Origin: Dipylidium caninum
Taxonomy: Eukaryota > Platyhelminthes > Cestoda > Cyclophyllidea > Dipylidiidae
DNA length: 64,000 bases
Assembly (NCBI GenBank): GCA_017562135.1
Contig: QEYB01000956.1
Location: forward strand, 62,001 to 126,000
Direction of reading: 5' to 3'
In this document: positions 28,130 to 41,148 of the stretch, piece by piece
Position numbering within the stretch: position 1 is the first letter of the stretch
Layout of the letters: every line of letters begins with the position of its first letter
Notes under the pieces: generated by a model
The model's database searches: none
Seen by the model: the letters and a program-made list of their open reading frames with translations, nothing else
Told to the model about the DNA's origin: nothing
Made by a program: the position numbers and the translations under genes

Positions 28130-29261
28130 CGAATTGAATCGGTCTATTGCTGAACCATAGATTTAGTAACATTTTGACTTATATGATGGAGTACTTTTAC
28201 GCATGATTTATAGTAATATTTCCACCTTTTGGATGATGTCAGTGGTCGGAGCATTGCTGTTGTTTTTATTTCGTCGACGTAGGTCGGGGGCGTAACCGGC
28301 TGCGTTTATTTCGGTCGTGGCCGTTCAGAAGGGTGCGTAGGGTCGGGGGTGTGCGAAGTCCGTGTGGTTGCTCGTGGCACTAGTCTGAGTCAGTTGGGGT
28401 AGGAACTCTATGCTGTGACGTGATAAACGAAAATTGGTATTCGTAGAATTGTGTTGGGAATTGTCGTTAGGGGATTCGCTGTTGGGCTGCGTTCACCAAT
28501 TCTTTATCATGAGGGTAACTTCTGTGCGGGCAACGGCACCACACAAAAGGTGGAGTATTAATTGATTGTTTTTAGAAATGATAGACGAACGGCTATGCAA
28601 ATTTGTTGATTTATGGCGGAAGTAATATCTCTAAGGTAGAAGTGTAAAGATGACCTTTAATTTGATTGAGCGTATAAATGACTTGCTTGACCAGCAGCGC
28701 TTCATATAAATCGGTGTGCCGCTTCCATAATAGCATATTTATTGTTAAATTTCGTTATATAGCGATACTGTACTATATTTATTATACTTACGTACTCCCG
28801 GCTCACACGATTAATTTCCTTTCCGCACCGGGCCGTCTCATCTCATTAGTTCATTTCCAATGTCTTTTGAATGTATGATTTGTTCTCCCGTTCGAGTTTT
28901 AATCAGCGATATCCGCTCTCGCCTTACTATATATTCAAACTATTCTCACAGGAGTCTATATCACGCGCTACTCTGTAATATTTGCCTACCCTGTGATTGC
29001 GGGGATTTATTTTAATTTCTCAAAGGGCTGACTTATTTTTATGACATAATGACTAGGCTGCTGTTATCAATAATCGCTTGTTGATATATTGCATTGTATA
29101 AGTTGCCGCATTATTCTTGACTATTTTTCTCATTTGCATTCTTTAGCTAAGAGCGACCTAGACGTCTTATGGTAGATGAAAACAGTCCCAGATCACAGTT
29201 AATAGCCTCCTCGAAGATCCCGTAATGTGGCTCCTTTGTGTCTAAACTGTTTTCTGACTAG
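28130..29261. other. Intergenic and 5' region of PPP6R, with a G-rich island
   Basis: AT-rich except for about 28265-28420, which is G-rich and CpG-containing, with two related motifs (GTAGGTCGGGGGCG near 28289 and a GGGTCGGGGGTGTG copy near 28350). This could be the promoter or 5' UTR of the phosphatase regulator. The first coding exon of that gene, expected to begin with MFW in this family, should also lie here, but I could not find it. Confidence 0.4.
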
Positions 29262-32200
29262 AATGTCACTATCGAACAGATCTTGACCCACGACTTGTGC
29301 ACGTTTCTCTTCGCAGAAAATAACTCAGCTCTTCTCTCTTAGTAATTTATATTAACTTAAAAAAACTTTTTCAGCTTGTGTAAACCCGAGTCTGTTTGTA
29401 AAATGGTCGAAATCATTCGTCGAGGACCCGATGAATTCGAGTCCCCACAATATTACTCTAAGTGAGTCGTGAACTCATTGAACATTTTTTCTTAACTTCT
29501 TTCCACATGAACCTTCATTTTCTGAATTGTTAGATTATTGGCTACTGTGGAACATCTTTTTACCCATGGAATCTCCGATGTATGTAATGTCTTTCTGGAT
29601 AACAGAGAGGCAGTAGAAGATCTCTACAATATCTTGGATCCGCAGACTTCACCAAATCCTGAGAGTCTGACTGTGGTCTCGCGCATTTTCGTGCACGTTC
29701 GCACCAGCCCTGTTATTTTGCAATTTTTCTCCACCAAAGCAAACCTTGTCGATATTTTGCTGCATTACCTAGAGACCTTCTGCGTCCGTGGTCTCTTCCT
29801 TTCCCTGTTAACTGTTAGCGTATTAGAAGTAGACGGCACTCTGAGTCAGGTGTTGGATCACCAAGGCGTTGTGCAGCGGTTGGTGAAATGCTTCGTACAA
29901 AGCGAGGCAGATGGTGGTGTTCGTGTAGAACGTCGAATATCAGCAGGCAAATTTCTCTGTCTTCTCATTTACCAGCTGCGTTTATTACAATCGCAGAATG
30001 CATTGGCGGTTGACAATTTCCTGGTGCGTTTAGAGAGGTGAGTTTCTGGTTTTGTTGATTTAATCTTCAGAAAGTTTAAAGTTTCGGCACTGGTTAGATT
30101 TCCTGTAGATATCCAACGGATTTCGTTGTTAAGATGTGCGAATAAACCCCACCCATCTTCATTGATAACTTTAACGACTACATATCAGTGTTCTTCCAAC
30201 TGAACATTCGCATAGCCTAGTGATTTTTATTCTGTGATGGTAGTCTAGTCCCTCTATTTAAATTTGTTTTCAATTCTACTTAGAGTAAGTTGTATTCAGG
30301 GACGGCCTCGGAATTTTGCTGTTACCATCCGTAATCTTTTGATATCTTCTCTGTTTGTGAGAACGTTCCACTTAACTCAAACCCAGTATGTTTAAGGAAG
30401 CGATTTATTTCAAAGTGAACACCATGCATTATTTGTCATAGAATTTCAAAGTTTTCCAGTCGGAATGTCTTCCGTTAACGGATACTTTCGAACCACACCA
30501 GAAGTGCAGTACGCCAGCCGAATCTGACAATATTTCGTCGACTTGAGTTTCTATTGAGGCCACATTTGGATAAATCAAGAGTGTAGGAGTTCACTGTAAA
30601 CTTAGAAAAATTCGATGTTCTCATTTTTTTATAACTCTTGTCATTCGCTAGTGAGAGGACCGTAAAGCAAGTAATTGATGCTATCCTCGCTCTGCCGCGA
30701 GACAAAGAGGAAATGCTCCAGCATTTCCTCGACTTTCTTCGCTGTCTACTCTTCGAGACAACAGAGTTAGTCTTAAATATTCTTTCATTAAATTTTTGTA
30801 TATATTGAGTTTCTTCTATTTTTCAGGCACAATACGTATATCCAGTAGTATATGGACTTGTTCTTTTTTAAATGCATCTTATAAGGTGCAGTGTTATGTG
30901 GCCACTGTAAATTGTTAGAATATTCTGCAATAACCACAAATAAACTGTTTTTTGCCTTTAGAACATGCGTGAAGGTATCTAATCTGATTAATTTCCACAA
31001 GTTTATAATTTTGCGCACAGAAGTCTAGAATCACATTACAGAGTGTCATATTCGTAATTTGGACGCTGAACTTCAGAAATAAGGAATCTACTTTTAATAA
31101 TTAAGATGTTTCTATGTTAACCGTGCATTCGTGTGGCAGTAAAATCACTTTCATTTTACTTCATGCTTTTGTGTCTTTTCATTCCTGCGAACTAGCACGA
31201 CGTAATCCTTTTTGCAGGAAATGGAAAGACCACTTTGATTAAACGTTTAACACAAGATATTCAACTCCCCGGTAAACTGAATCCTATGCGAGTGAATTTT
31301 AAATTAGTGTCTAATTGTCTTTTACTCCAAACTAGTGAGTATTTGTGGGAAATAATGGCCTCTTGACACCACACTTCACACTCGTGCCTATTTGACACTT
31401 GATCCGACAAACATTCATGCGCACATTGGTCATAAATATCCTTTTTTTCCCGATTATTACATATTAGAGTGGTTTTTTCTAATTGTAAACTACTTTCACT
31501 TAATTGGCATGATTACCACCGGTTGATTATATTTAGCCAGACGATCATTACATCTCAAAATTTTTGGATTTTTGTTTCAAATACTGCATACCTTTTAAAA
31601 TGGGCACCATGCTAGATGAAATATAGTCTTAACACGTGTTGTCAACTAATTTGCTGAGTAAAGTATGTACAAAAGCTAATAAATTTTGAGGAATATAATA
31701 CTGTTTTCGATTGCTACGTTCCGCCTTTTAACACCCTACAATTTCATCCCATTTTGTACTCTCCTTGCAGAAATGAAATTTACGCATCGGCTCCCCCTCT
31801 CCCCCATCGTGTAATACTACGCGAAGAAGGTTTTGTGGCCAAGGGGACTGGCCGTCATTTCGATCAATTGCTCCCTATCTTACCTTATCTCAAATCATTC
31901 CTACCAGTTGAAGCAAGTTATTACGCAACGTTTTTTCGGCATTTAGATCGTTAAGTAACTGAGGTCTCTTATCACCAGGGCCTTGTCTACGACGCAGACG
32001 ATAATGTATCTGTATCACGATCTTGCCTTCCCCTACAACCTCTGGGCATGTCAAGGATCCACATAATTCGCTTCCTCTGCCATCTCATTTTTCGGTGTCG
32101 CGGTGTTGAGGGTGCCGATGTTGTGGAACGTTTCTGCCAATTGGATTTCATAGGCGACATGGTGGTACATATCGCGGTTTGGACTTGAAAATATAATGGC

Positions 32201-35200
32201 AATTAGGAAATTAACTGCCAAAAATTAATCTCCTCGTCGTGTTTTCATCACCCTACTTACAAAGCCGGTTTAAGTAGTCGCGTCTAATAGCACGAGTAGG
32301 GTGAAATAAACGCGTGAGGAATTTTTCTATCCTGTGAAGCTTTTTTATTTAAAATGAAGTCGAATAGACAATGAAGACTGTCTGTTATCACGTTTCCTCC
32401 CACTTTGAACCCCTTTTTAGGAACTCTTTTTTGCGTACAAATGGAATTCATTAATGCACTGCACGCTGGAATTCTTCACTCAAGTCATTCTCCGTCGGGC
32501 CTTCAACTTTTCACCCTTTCCATCGTCGTCTAGGGACGAGACAGCTGCTAGTGAGTTGGCATAACCAGTCAGTCTATCACGCCTCTATCACCTGCCAAGA
32601 TCTAACCTGCCTTCTTTTCTCCGACTTTTCTCTTCAAACTAGAGCGCCTTTTGATTCCCTTTGATTGAAAATATTAAAATCGTAACAGAAAGTGGATATA
32701 ATGATTGCAGTGGTTCGAGCGTTGATTGAGTTCCTTGTCCTTCGCTTTAGCACCAAACTTGATTGCTGGTTAAATTGAGGTCAATCATAAGGCCTGACTA
32801 TTCACGCCTCAAATTTAACGGATACTTTCGATTTCTTTATTGTGCATTGGTCGATATACTAACACCCACCATCGTTTTTGTGCCTCTTTTCAAAACTAGC
32901 AATTGTTCTAATCTGCGACCCAAGGTCTGTTTGTGACGAGAAGAAATAGGGTCTAGCTGAAAGTTCTATCCTTTGCTATGACAACAATTTTCGGCACGAA
33001 ACGTGTGTTTATTTGGCGCATGTTCAACTCTCTATTTTTATCATTTAATGTGTATTTACCGATGTGGCATTTTAACTAAAGCAAAGTTGATTCGCGTTAG
33101 TCTTAAGTGCGAAGTGATAGTGTACCCATGGCTACTGATGAGGTGCACTTATACCACTGTATTTCATACGAGTTTCAAGAAGGAAGCAATGCTACGTTCT
33201 GGGGGATCATCTTTGCTCGACGCCACTGTTGCTAAGACCACGTTGGAGCAAGGTCCTTTTCCGACAACATCCGAGATGGCAGAAAGGCTTACTTGAGGTC
33301 AGCAAACCACTTGGGACCATATTGGGAAGACAGGGTTGGTGTGGAAATATTCAAGGTGGGCGTCACATGAATTAACTCAGAAGAATGTGAACGATTGAGT
33401 CGTCGTGTGCGCATCTCTGCTCGCTGGAAACAAAGTCGAGTCCTTCTTGAACTGGATGATAAGTGAGGATGGAAAGCGTGTTGACTGCGGAAAAAGTGGA
33501 AGGGAAGGGGGATATTGTGAGCCGGGACAACCTAACCTTTCCATCTCTAAAGCAAATTTGTCTCTGATAAAGGAATGTTGTATGTGAGGTGGAACATTCG
33601 AGGACTAATACACTGAAGCTTTTAAAAGCGAAAGACAAGCTCAATTCGGGAAGTTAGTGTCGGCAGCTGAGAATTTAAAGACAGCAGTTCAGGTAAAGAG
33701 GCTGACGACGTTCAATGAGAAGGGCATGAAACTGCCTCATGATGATGCCGGGCTACATGCTGCTTTAGGACCTTATTATGCTTGCAGTTGGTCATTAAAT
33801 CTGTGTAAATCTTTTCTGTTTTACCCACAGTCCATTCCACAGAAATCCTAGACCCCCAGATAGAGGGATCATCTACCTCGCCATCTTCACCTTCTGTATC
33901 TTCGACTCCTTTACATCCCTACGCCAAAATCCTCCATCAGGTACTACCTTTTTTTGCAGGCCTGTCTTTGCTCACGGTTACTCTTACTGTTGAGTCTAGA
34001 AATCGTAAAACCGCCATGCGTAACTACCACGATAGTAACTTTGCTAAGTTGACCTTTGAATACAGCGATTTGAGAAAGATATAACTTCCTTACTCTCTCC
34101 AGTTTACAGTGGTGCTGGTGGAACCTCAATTTATCATCGACACTAGATCCTGCCTCATTGTGTCACTCACTCCCTTTGACACAAAAAATTGGACATCCAT
34201 TCCATCCCACTTTCAAACCGGCGTTCTCCACGCATTGAATTCTTACGTTAAAATGAGGAGGCAGTGGACAATTGAACAGGACTTCTCAACTTTCTAACAA
34301 AAATCCTGTATTTTCCTACCTTTCAGATGTTAGTAAAGCACCGTTTCATTGAACGTCTACTTACCACTTGGGAAATCCATAAGACTTCCAAGTAAGGAAG
34401 TTAAGTTCATTCTGAACCTTCCGTCGAGGTGTTTCGAAGGGTCTATCTTCGCTTTCCTATTCTTCACCTTTGACAGAGGCAAACCAGGCTTTCGTCGGGC
34501 TGGCTACATGGGTCAACTTCAGAACATAGCCTTGCGTCTCACCTACTACTTCCACCCTAGTCTGGCCAGGTCAGTAGGGTACCCTAGAATCAAGGACACT
34601 GACGTCGCAGCGTTAGATGATGAGGCCCTCTTTTGGGAGCACCTGGAATCGCGTTATGGCTCCGTCAACGTCGGTGATAATGACCAAATAGCGGAGGAAA
34701 CCTCATCAGTTAAGGAGCTGCTATCACTGGAGTCAGAACTGAGAGAAAGATTACTTATGGGTGAGTTAAGTCACTTCGGGGCTGGCGTCTCCTTCCTTAA
34801 AATCTAACCTCGAGTCTCGTAAACAGGAAGATTGTCCCCTCATGCATTTCTGGTTTGATTTGTTGCGTAACTCTTGGTCCTACAATTCGTATGGTAGTAG
34901 ATTAAGGCGTATCTTCAGGTTAATTGCAGGTAAGCAGTCTGTTCTCAATTGTATTTGGGGAACCTAATTGCTTTGTCTCCTAATTTCCGCATAATGTCAG
35001 CTCCTTGTTTTTCTTCTGTGATTAAATCGGCCACCATATTTTGAGCATTTGGTTATAATTCTACTGGATCTTCACTTGAATTCAAATTTTCCACCTTTAA
35101 TTTTTGCAGTAGAAGCAAATAATCAGTTAAAGTTATGGCGGGCCCTCTTTATCGCTTTTTGCGGTCACATTGGTGGTTCTTTAGAGTAGATTGCCGATGT

Positions 35201-37807
35201 TTACTAATTTTCCTAATCTTATGTCCTGCAGTCTCTATCGGCGTAAAATTCAGTCTTCCATTTAAACCCACGGGTTAACGTCGATTTGTTGCTGATATTT
35301 TGGCAATATTTCTCTGAATTTCTGCATTCGACCTTCTCGGCTTCCAAATTTCAACTTTTACAGATATTTGTTTGATTTTTTGTTTCTTTGTCATTCACGA
35401 GACGCCTCCTATTGACTTTCGGCCTGTTCACAGCATTTTCCTGTGGTGACATCGAAACACCACTTTTTGTGACCTAATGCTTGAATTTTTAATGGTTATA
35501 CTAGCATCTTGATTTGATTGGCCTTACTTGCTGAAGTACTTGGATGTTTACACTCAAATAGAAATCAAAAATTACGAAACTCGTTACTTTCATGCACACC
35601 TTTCTTTGAGTTGTCCAATGTCCCCCCCATTTTTGTCAGGGTTCTCGTTCCTATCGCCAATTTGAAAACTGACGACTTATTTACTGCTTTAAATTTATAA
35701 TTGAAGGCAAAACAACCAACATTTGCATTCCTCTCCTCCCATTCTCAGATTTACCGAAGGCCCTGGTAGATCGGTGGACCAACTTTATTGTGGGGGATCT
35801 GCGACAAGCATTCATGGTCTCAAACGTTGAACACGTGAGTCTCCTCCAACGCCTGATCGCTTGGATTCTGTTTCCTTATCCCCTTATTTCTTCTCTTTCT
35901 CTTTCCATCCTAGCTTCGAAATCTGAAATCCCTCTTCGCTGCTGCACCGAGTCAAATTGACGATGACTCCTCCACTACACCCTATACCGAAGCTGCCCTC
36001 CAGGCATGAGTCGCTTCTGCCAAACTCTTCTGTATAGACCCCTAAAAATACTATTTAGCAACATTGTTTCGTGCCTTCCAATTTTTAGGCTTACAATAGA
36101 TACAGAGCGCAGCCACTGACTGTCACATTTGAGGAGGACTTCGGCTTTCGTGAGAGTGAATTCACTATTCGATCGGACACTGTTGAAGAGGTGATTAACT
36201 CAATTTTCTCCGACCTCGGTGTCTCCTTGATTCTGCAAGAATATACGGTTGGTCTTATTGCAGTACTCAAATTAACAACTTTGTACCAAATAATACGTTC
36301 CTCCATCAATCTTGTCAGGCAAATGCAGCCTTATTTGACGAGATCTGCAATACGACCATTAAGGCTTCCGGATGGTGTTGAAGTTGGTAGTTCATCTGCC
36401 GGATGGCCGGTGGTATGCGCCGATTCAACTGAACCGAAATTTCCCTTGTCGATACCATCGCCACCACTGCCAAAAGTGTCAACAAAGGTCCTACCTCAAT
36501 CGCGGACCCTGTATGATGCAAGACGAAGGGAATCCGTTGAGCGACTAGTAGAAGGTCGAAAGATGCGTTCGATTGACTGGTTGAACAGTGTGTTTGATGA
36601 AGCACACACAGAGATTATGTTAGAGTCGGAGGAATTGTCTGCAAGTGAATATGAGACTGGTTCACAAGAGGTAGTCTCTACGGTTGGAATAGATTATTTC
36701 CGTTCTGCCCTTTCGTCTACTCCCTCGGATGTCAGTCTTGCCTTATTTGAGGAAGAATCGGAGGAGGATGTGGTGGATGCAGATGACAATTTGAGCGATC
36801 TTGCAGTAGATCTACGCTCCCAACTAGGTAGATATTGTTGTTTCATTTATTTTGAGAGTAAAATAACACTGACGAAGTTGATAATCGTGGTGAAGAGCTA
36901 AAGTTTTATTTCAAGTTTGATTAAACTTGTTAGGGTTTTTAAATCTGGGTTGGTCGTTTTCCTGTATTGTACGAAAATTCGTGGTCTTCGTAGCTCCCTA
37001 CGCCACTGCCCCATTAGCCGTTTTTATGGTATAACAGTGAGCCACTTTTGGAAGTTAAAATCAATATATATATTTTCATTGTAACAATGGTTTCGAAGTT
37101 CTCACTCTGTAATACAAAATTACGCCGGCTATATATCAACTCCCATTATCATTTGAATACCCCTCACATAAGTCTTGTCTAGAGGGATAGACATCTTTGA
37201 TGTTCCTTTAGCACTAGTGCCTGAACCAAGGTTAAGTGACGGACGACCGACTATTTCGATTGGACAAAGAAGACGACTTTCTTGGTCCGACGGTGAATTA
37301 CTCTCGGGAGCCACTAGTCCACCAATAGACCGATGGCCAGTCACATCGAGGTCATCTAGCTGTTTAAATTCTCCCGACCTCCCCGATTTGGAAAGCCTGG
37401 TGCTTCCGCGAGTGCTTCTCGATCGCGACACGAAAATTAATTCGGTTTGTCCTTTGATTCTACGATTGTTCTTTTTTCATGAGTAGTTGATCAAACCTGG
37501 CAGCTTTTACTCCCCGCTTTAGAGTCCTTTTCAGCAGGATGAGACCCTTCCACAGTTTATTCAACCGACCATGAGATCTCATCGTCTCTCTAGAACCGCA
37601 CTGTTAAAACCCGCAGGCGATGAATCAGAAGGTTGTGATCAAAATTCAGGTCCAATTGAAAATTGGAGACTTCGGGCACAAACTGTAAGACCACCCGAGT
37701 CTGAAGGTGATATGGAGGCGAGAGAAATACTTTATTGGTGGTTGCTTATCCTAACGCTAAGGAATTACCATTGGCGTCTCATTTGTAGGCAACGAAAACG
37801 GTGTTGA
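29262..37807 (+). CDS. PPP6R: Protein phosphatase 6 regulatory subunit (SAPS domain)
   Basis: SAPS-domain scaffold that recruits PP6 catalytic subunit. Exons: 29262-29341, 29375-29461, 29534-30037, 30652-30765, 31771-31916, 33831-33940, 34103-34246, 34327-34391, 34477-34760, 35749-35834, 35914-36003, 36089-36190, 36319-36374, 36529-about 36829, 37185-37444, 37535-37807. Phases close across almost all of these. SAPS landmarks: NVTIEQILTHD, KMVEIIRRGPDEF, VVQRLVKCFV, MLVKHRFIERLLTTWE, RRAGYMGQLQNIALRL, LPKALVDRWTNFI. After SAPS come FGFRESEF and NAALFDEICN, as in animal PPP6R proteins, then a Ser- and acid-rich tail. Intron 36004-36088 uses a GC donor. The exon join 36374/36529 is my best reading of a stretch where frames change. 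The first coding exon is missing, so the start is open. A mariner relic sits in the intron before 33831. Confidence 0.88.
32951..33757 (+). mobile_element. Decayed mariner transposon, family B copy 2 (3' truncated)
   Basis: Second copy of the 7031-7810 element, same orientation, in the PPP6R intron 31917-33830. It has the same left terminal repeat (GGTCTAGCTGAAAGTTCTAT) and the same broken transposase pieces, including [29 protein letters not shown] and HDDAGLHAAL. Relative to copy 1 it has a short insertion near 33665-33690. Similarity ends about 70 bases before the splice acceptor of the next exon at 33831. Confidence 0.85.
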
Positions 37808-38527
37808 AGCTTCGATCGGGAAGGTAGGAGTGGACGACTGCTAACACTGCATAGTCACCTTTATATTTATACCCTTGAGGGTTACTGTGCCTTTCTATTT
37901 TCGTCCTTTTCCCTCCTGACCTGGTTACTTGTAAATCAGAGCCGATCTAATCAGTTTTCTCCTCAAAACTACTGGGAATATGGTTTAAAAGATAAATATG
38001 CGGTGTTCACCATGATTTCTTTCTTTTCGACACTTTGCTATGTAGAACTTTTTAATAAATATTGGGATATTCCAGGTTTTCCCCGTTTCTTATTCCTATG
38101 TGGGATGACTAAGCTGGGGGCTAAGTGTTTTTGGGTGCGCGTCCGAAGCTCGGTGACCTTTGGGCAGTCTACGATGTGATCGTTCCGTGGGAATGCGGTG
38201 AACTTTTTGTCGTTACGGGACTTTCATTATATTGGGGGTAACAAAACTTGTGCAGTTATGCGCTCGAAGGTTTGTATGTAAATGAATTTTAATTCGTTTC
38301 AGTTCGCCTAACTAATAGATTGGATATATTACTGACATAAGACTCGTCGCTAATGAGAGCGATTAGTCAGATTTTCATGGTCAAATTCAAAACTTGCCGA
38401 TGTTTAAGTAAAATTTAAGTAATACGGTGCAAAACTGTTATTAGTATCAATGTAATGTTTGGGGTTGTGATTGGGCAACCGCAGGGGCAGGTAATCTACG
38501 TGTACCAATAACCTTTAGGCACAGTTC
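37808..38527. other. Intergenic: PPP6R to HERPUD
   Basis: About 0.7 kb, AT-rich, between two plus-strand genes. I see no exon, repeat or RNA gene. It must contain the end of the PPP6R message and the HERPUD promoter. Confidence 0.6.
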
Positions 38528-40388
38528 GTGTCTCGAAACGCCGCTATGGAGACTGCTCAATTTCAGTTGTTTGTCGTTTCTTCGGACCAGCACTTACCGT
38601 CACAGACGGTTGATATCGATTCTGAGTGGACGGCTATCGATCTAAAAAAACACTTAAGCAAAGTGTACCCTGGCCAACCTCCTATCGATAGTCAGAAGCT
38701 GATTTTCGCCGGTCGCATTCTCTCAGACGATTCTAAGCTGAGATTAGTCATAGGACAAAAGCAAATTTCGAGAACAGTCCATCTTGTGCTATCTCCTTCT
38801 GTTGCCAATCAAGTCAAAGCTGCTATGGCTGCTCAAAAAACAGTCAACTATTCCCCAGAAGATCTAAGCACACTCAAGGCACAGTATCTTCAGTACCTTA
38901 ATAATTACTACCGCAAAGTGGAATGTCCAGGTGCGCAGTTTTTACGGGCGTAATAGTTTCGTATTTGTGTTTTCATTACTATCTTACCCGGTTTCACTAT
39001 AGTTATCTGCAATTTAGATATGTCGGATACTGGAGACGAAAACGTGACCATAAACGGCGGGATGAACGCTGAAGAGGAATTGGAACGCCAGGAAGAAAGT
39101 GGTCTTCGTCGATGGGTTAGGGCTCTAGTATTTCGACCGATTCGCGAACCTCTTGAGGTGCAAAATGAGGAGTTAAATGGCGAGGACCCTTTCGACCTCC
39201 TCGATTTTGCCTATGCCGTCTTTCGCATCAGTATTTTGGTGGCAATTTGCGGCGTTTACGCGTCTTGGCAACGCATGACTCTTGTCGCTATCGTGGGCTT
39301 CTACTTCTACTGGTACCGTCGTTCGTCGGTCCGACTGTTTTCCTTTTTTTGTTTATCTTCGCCTGTTCAGGGACCTTTATTTTAGTCCAGGAGTGTATGC
39401 GTTCGTGTATAGTTGATATGTCGATTGCCCTTTATTTCCTTGAAATAATGCTGGATATCGTTCTGAAAAGCCTTGTAAACTACAGCTATGCTTTCGATTT
39501 ACCGATCGCCTGAGGATTTTATTTAGGAGGCGGGATAACCCGCCGTCTTTTTTCCAGGCGCAACGGCGCTCGTCAAAATGAGGCTCGAAGACGGCGAGAC
39601 AATCAGCCTCCCCCGAATCGGGCGCAGATACACCAGCGTCAGCAAGAAACAACTCAACACAATTTGGATCCTTCAACAAGTACGACGCCTGTGAGTTTAT
39701 TTTCTGCTTCTATTTTGCTAACCTGATTTAATTAATCTTGAACTTGCTCTTAACTGAATCCTTGGCAATTTTGTGTTTCATTTGTTTCTATTTATCGCGA
39801 ACCATCTTCTATACAACTATTACTCCTAGTCCCATGCTTTCTTTCGTCAAGAAGGAATGCAATGTTTTGAGTAACCCGTCAATCGGTCCCGCAATTCTCT
39901 TTATCTCAGTGATACCTTTTTCACACTTAGGAGGCATTTTTTGACAGTAGTCATTTATTCTGCGTACATTCCTCGACCATCCTATGCACTGTGCCATTTT
40001 TGCTAGGCATAAATACGTTGGAACCATGTAGACAGGGCCCCAGCTCCAAATTATTCTTAATATCTCAAATCACTTCCTCCTGAGGCGGCTAAACATCTGG
40101 GTTAAACCGCTTAACGCTCACTTCATGTGCGATAATGCGTGAGGGTCTAGCTCCCCCTTGTCACATTTCCGCATGATAATCATTACTCTTCGCCTTTTTT
40201 AGTCATCCGCGGGCTCCACTGTCCCTGCCGCTGTTGATACGACTTCCAACGAACGTGTCATTGTGGCCGAGCAGAGCCGCGTGAGTCAGATAGCGGGGGC
40301 GTTAAGAGCCGCTGGAAGCACCTCAGTCCGCCTCGTCTGTGCCATTTTCTCCTCACTCGTGCCCGAATTACCTGCGGGTATCGACTAG
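38528..40388 (+). CDS. HERPUD: HERPUD-like ER membrane protein with ubiquitin-like domain
   Basis: Homocysteine-responsive ER protein family, which helps assemble the HRD1 ER-associated degradation complex. Exons: 38528-38930, 39018-about 39324, 39558-39690, 40203-40388. Residues about 10-85 are a ubiquitin-like domain (FQLFVVSSD, LKKHLSKVYPGQPP, QKLIFAGRIL). A Tyr-rich helix follows (QYLQYLNNYYRKV). After an acidic linker there is a hydrophobic hairpin (FDLLDFAYAVFRISILVAIC and VAIVGFYFYWY), the ER membrane segments typical of the family. An Arg- and Gln-rich stretch follows (RRRRDNQPPP). The C-terminus ends with LVPELPAGID, close to the LLPEGPPAIAN-like end of vertebrate HERPUD1. The second methionine (38546) is an alternative start. 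The donor at about 39324 is chosen by phase and is not a strong consensus site. Confidence 0.88.
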
Positions 40389-41148
40389 AGCCTCACCCTC
40401 TTCGCCTACCTCTCACGATCTTTCACCTTGATTCACGCCTGCCTCCTTTGTTTGTATAAAGGACACTCGTACTTAGTCAACCTTTCACTCTTCACCCTAC
40501 CGTCCGCTATATTCAGTTGCCATCATGTATTTCATTGGTCCAGCATAAATAGTAACCCCGTTTTCTTTAATTGCCACTGATGCATAAAGTGACGAGTAAT
40601 TGGCAGGGTCCTGTGTTTTCGGCGAATTTACTAGATCTGGAGCGTAGGAGGTCAACAGTACGACTACAGCATCCCTGATATTAGTTTTTTTCCCGCTGTG
40701 AATTGGTTAGAATGTAGCAACAACGAACATCTTTTAAAGGTATTGTACAAGGTAGGAGAAACCCTCGAAGTGCTTGTCTTTGGTGGTTTCTGGCAGGGTT
40801 CTCTGAATTACTCTACGATTACAGGCCTGTAACTCCAGCGGATTCACCATTTTCATATTAGACACATGGAACGTTTTGGAATGCCGTCGGCGTCGAATCG
40901 TGGCACCTTTTTTGAAACTACAACTGAGTGAAAAGGCATGCAATAAGATTCTAGCAGCGCGCACATGCTACGCGATCGCTTGTGCGCATCGATTACATAA
41001 AATGCGATCACCTGACAGAGTTAAAAAAAGCAATAAACAAGGCCGCCGCCAACCAGTACGTTTGACTACACCATGCTGACAACCAGCTAATCAGAGATGC
41101 TAAATGACAAGAAGACCTGGCTTTTGGTTGTTATGTCTCTTTTAATAA
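40389..41148. other. Intergenic between convergent HERPUD and UVSSA
   Basis: About 0.76 kb separating two genes that point at each other. It should contain both 3' UTRs. No coding similarity seen. A short open stretch at 40876-41079 (+) has no recognisable features. Confidence 0.6.

Noticed and set aside
31200..31330. A stretch reading HDVILFAGNGKTTLIKRLTQ on the plus strand, resembling an ATP/GTP-binding P-loop
   Set aside because: The spacing does not satisfy the Walker A pattern, the frame closes soon after, and it lies inside a PPP6R intron whose flanking exons join in phase without it. Probably chance.
36340..36528. Apparent frameshift in PPP6R
   Set aside because: The frame change is explained by an intron 36375-36528 that joins GGATG to GGAATCC in phase, so a sequence error is not needed. 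The acceptor is weak, so this remains provisional.
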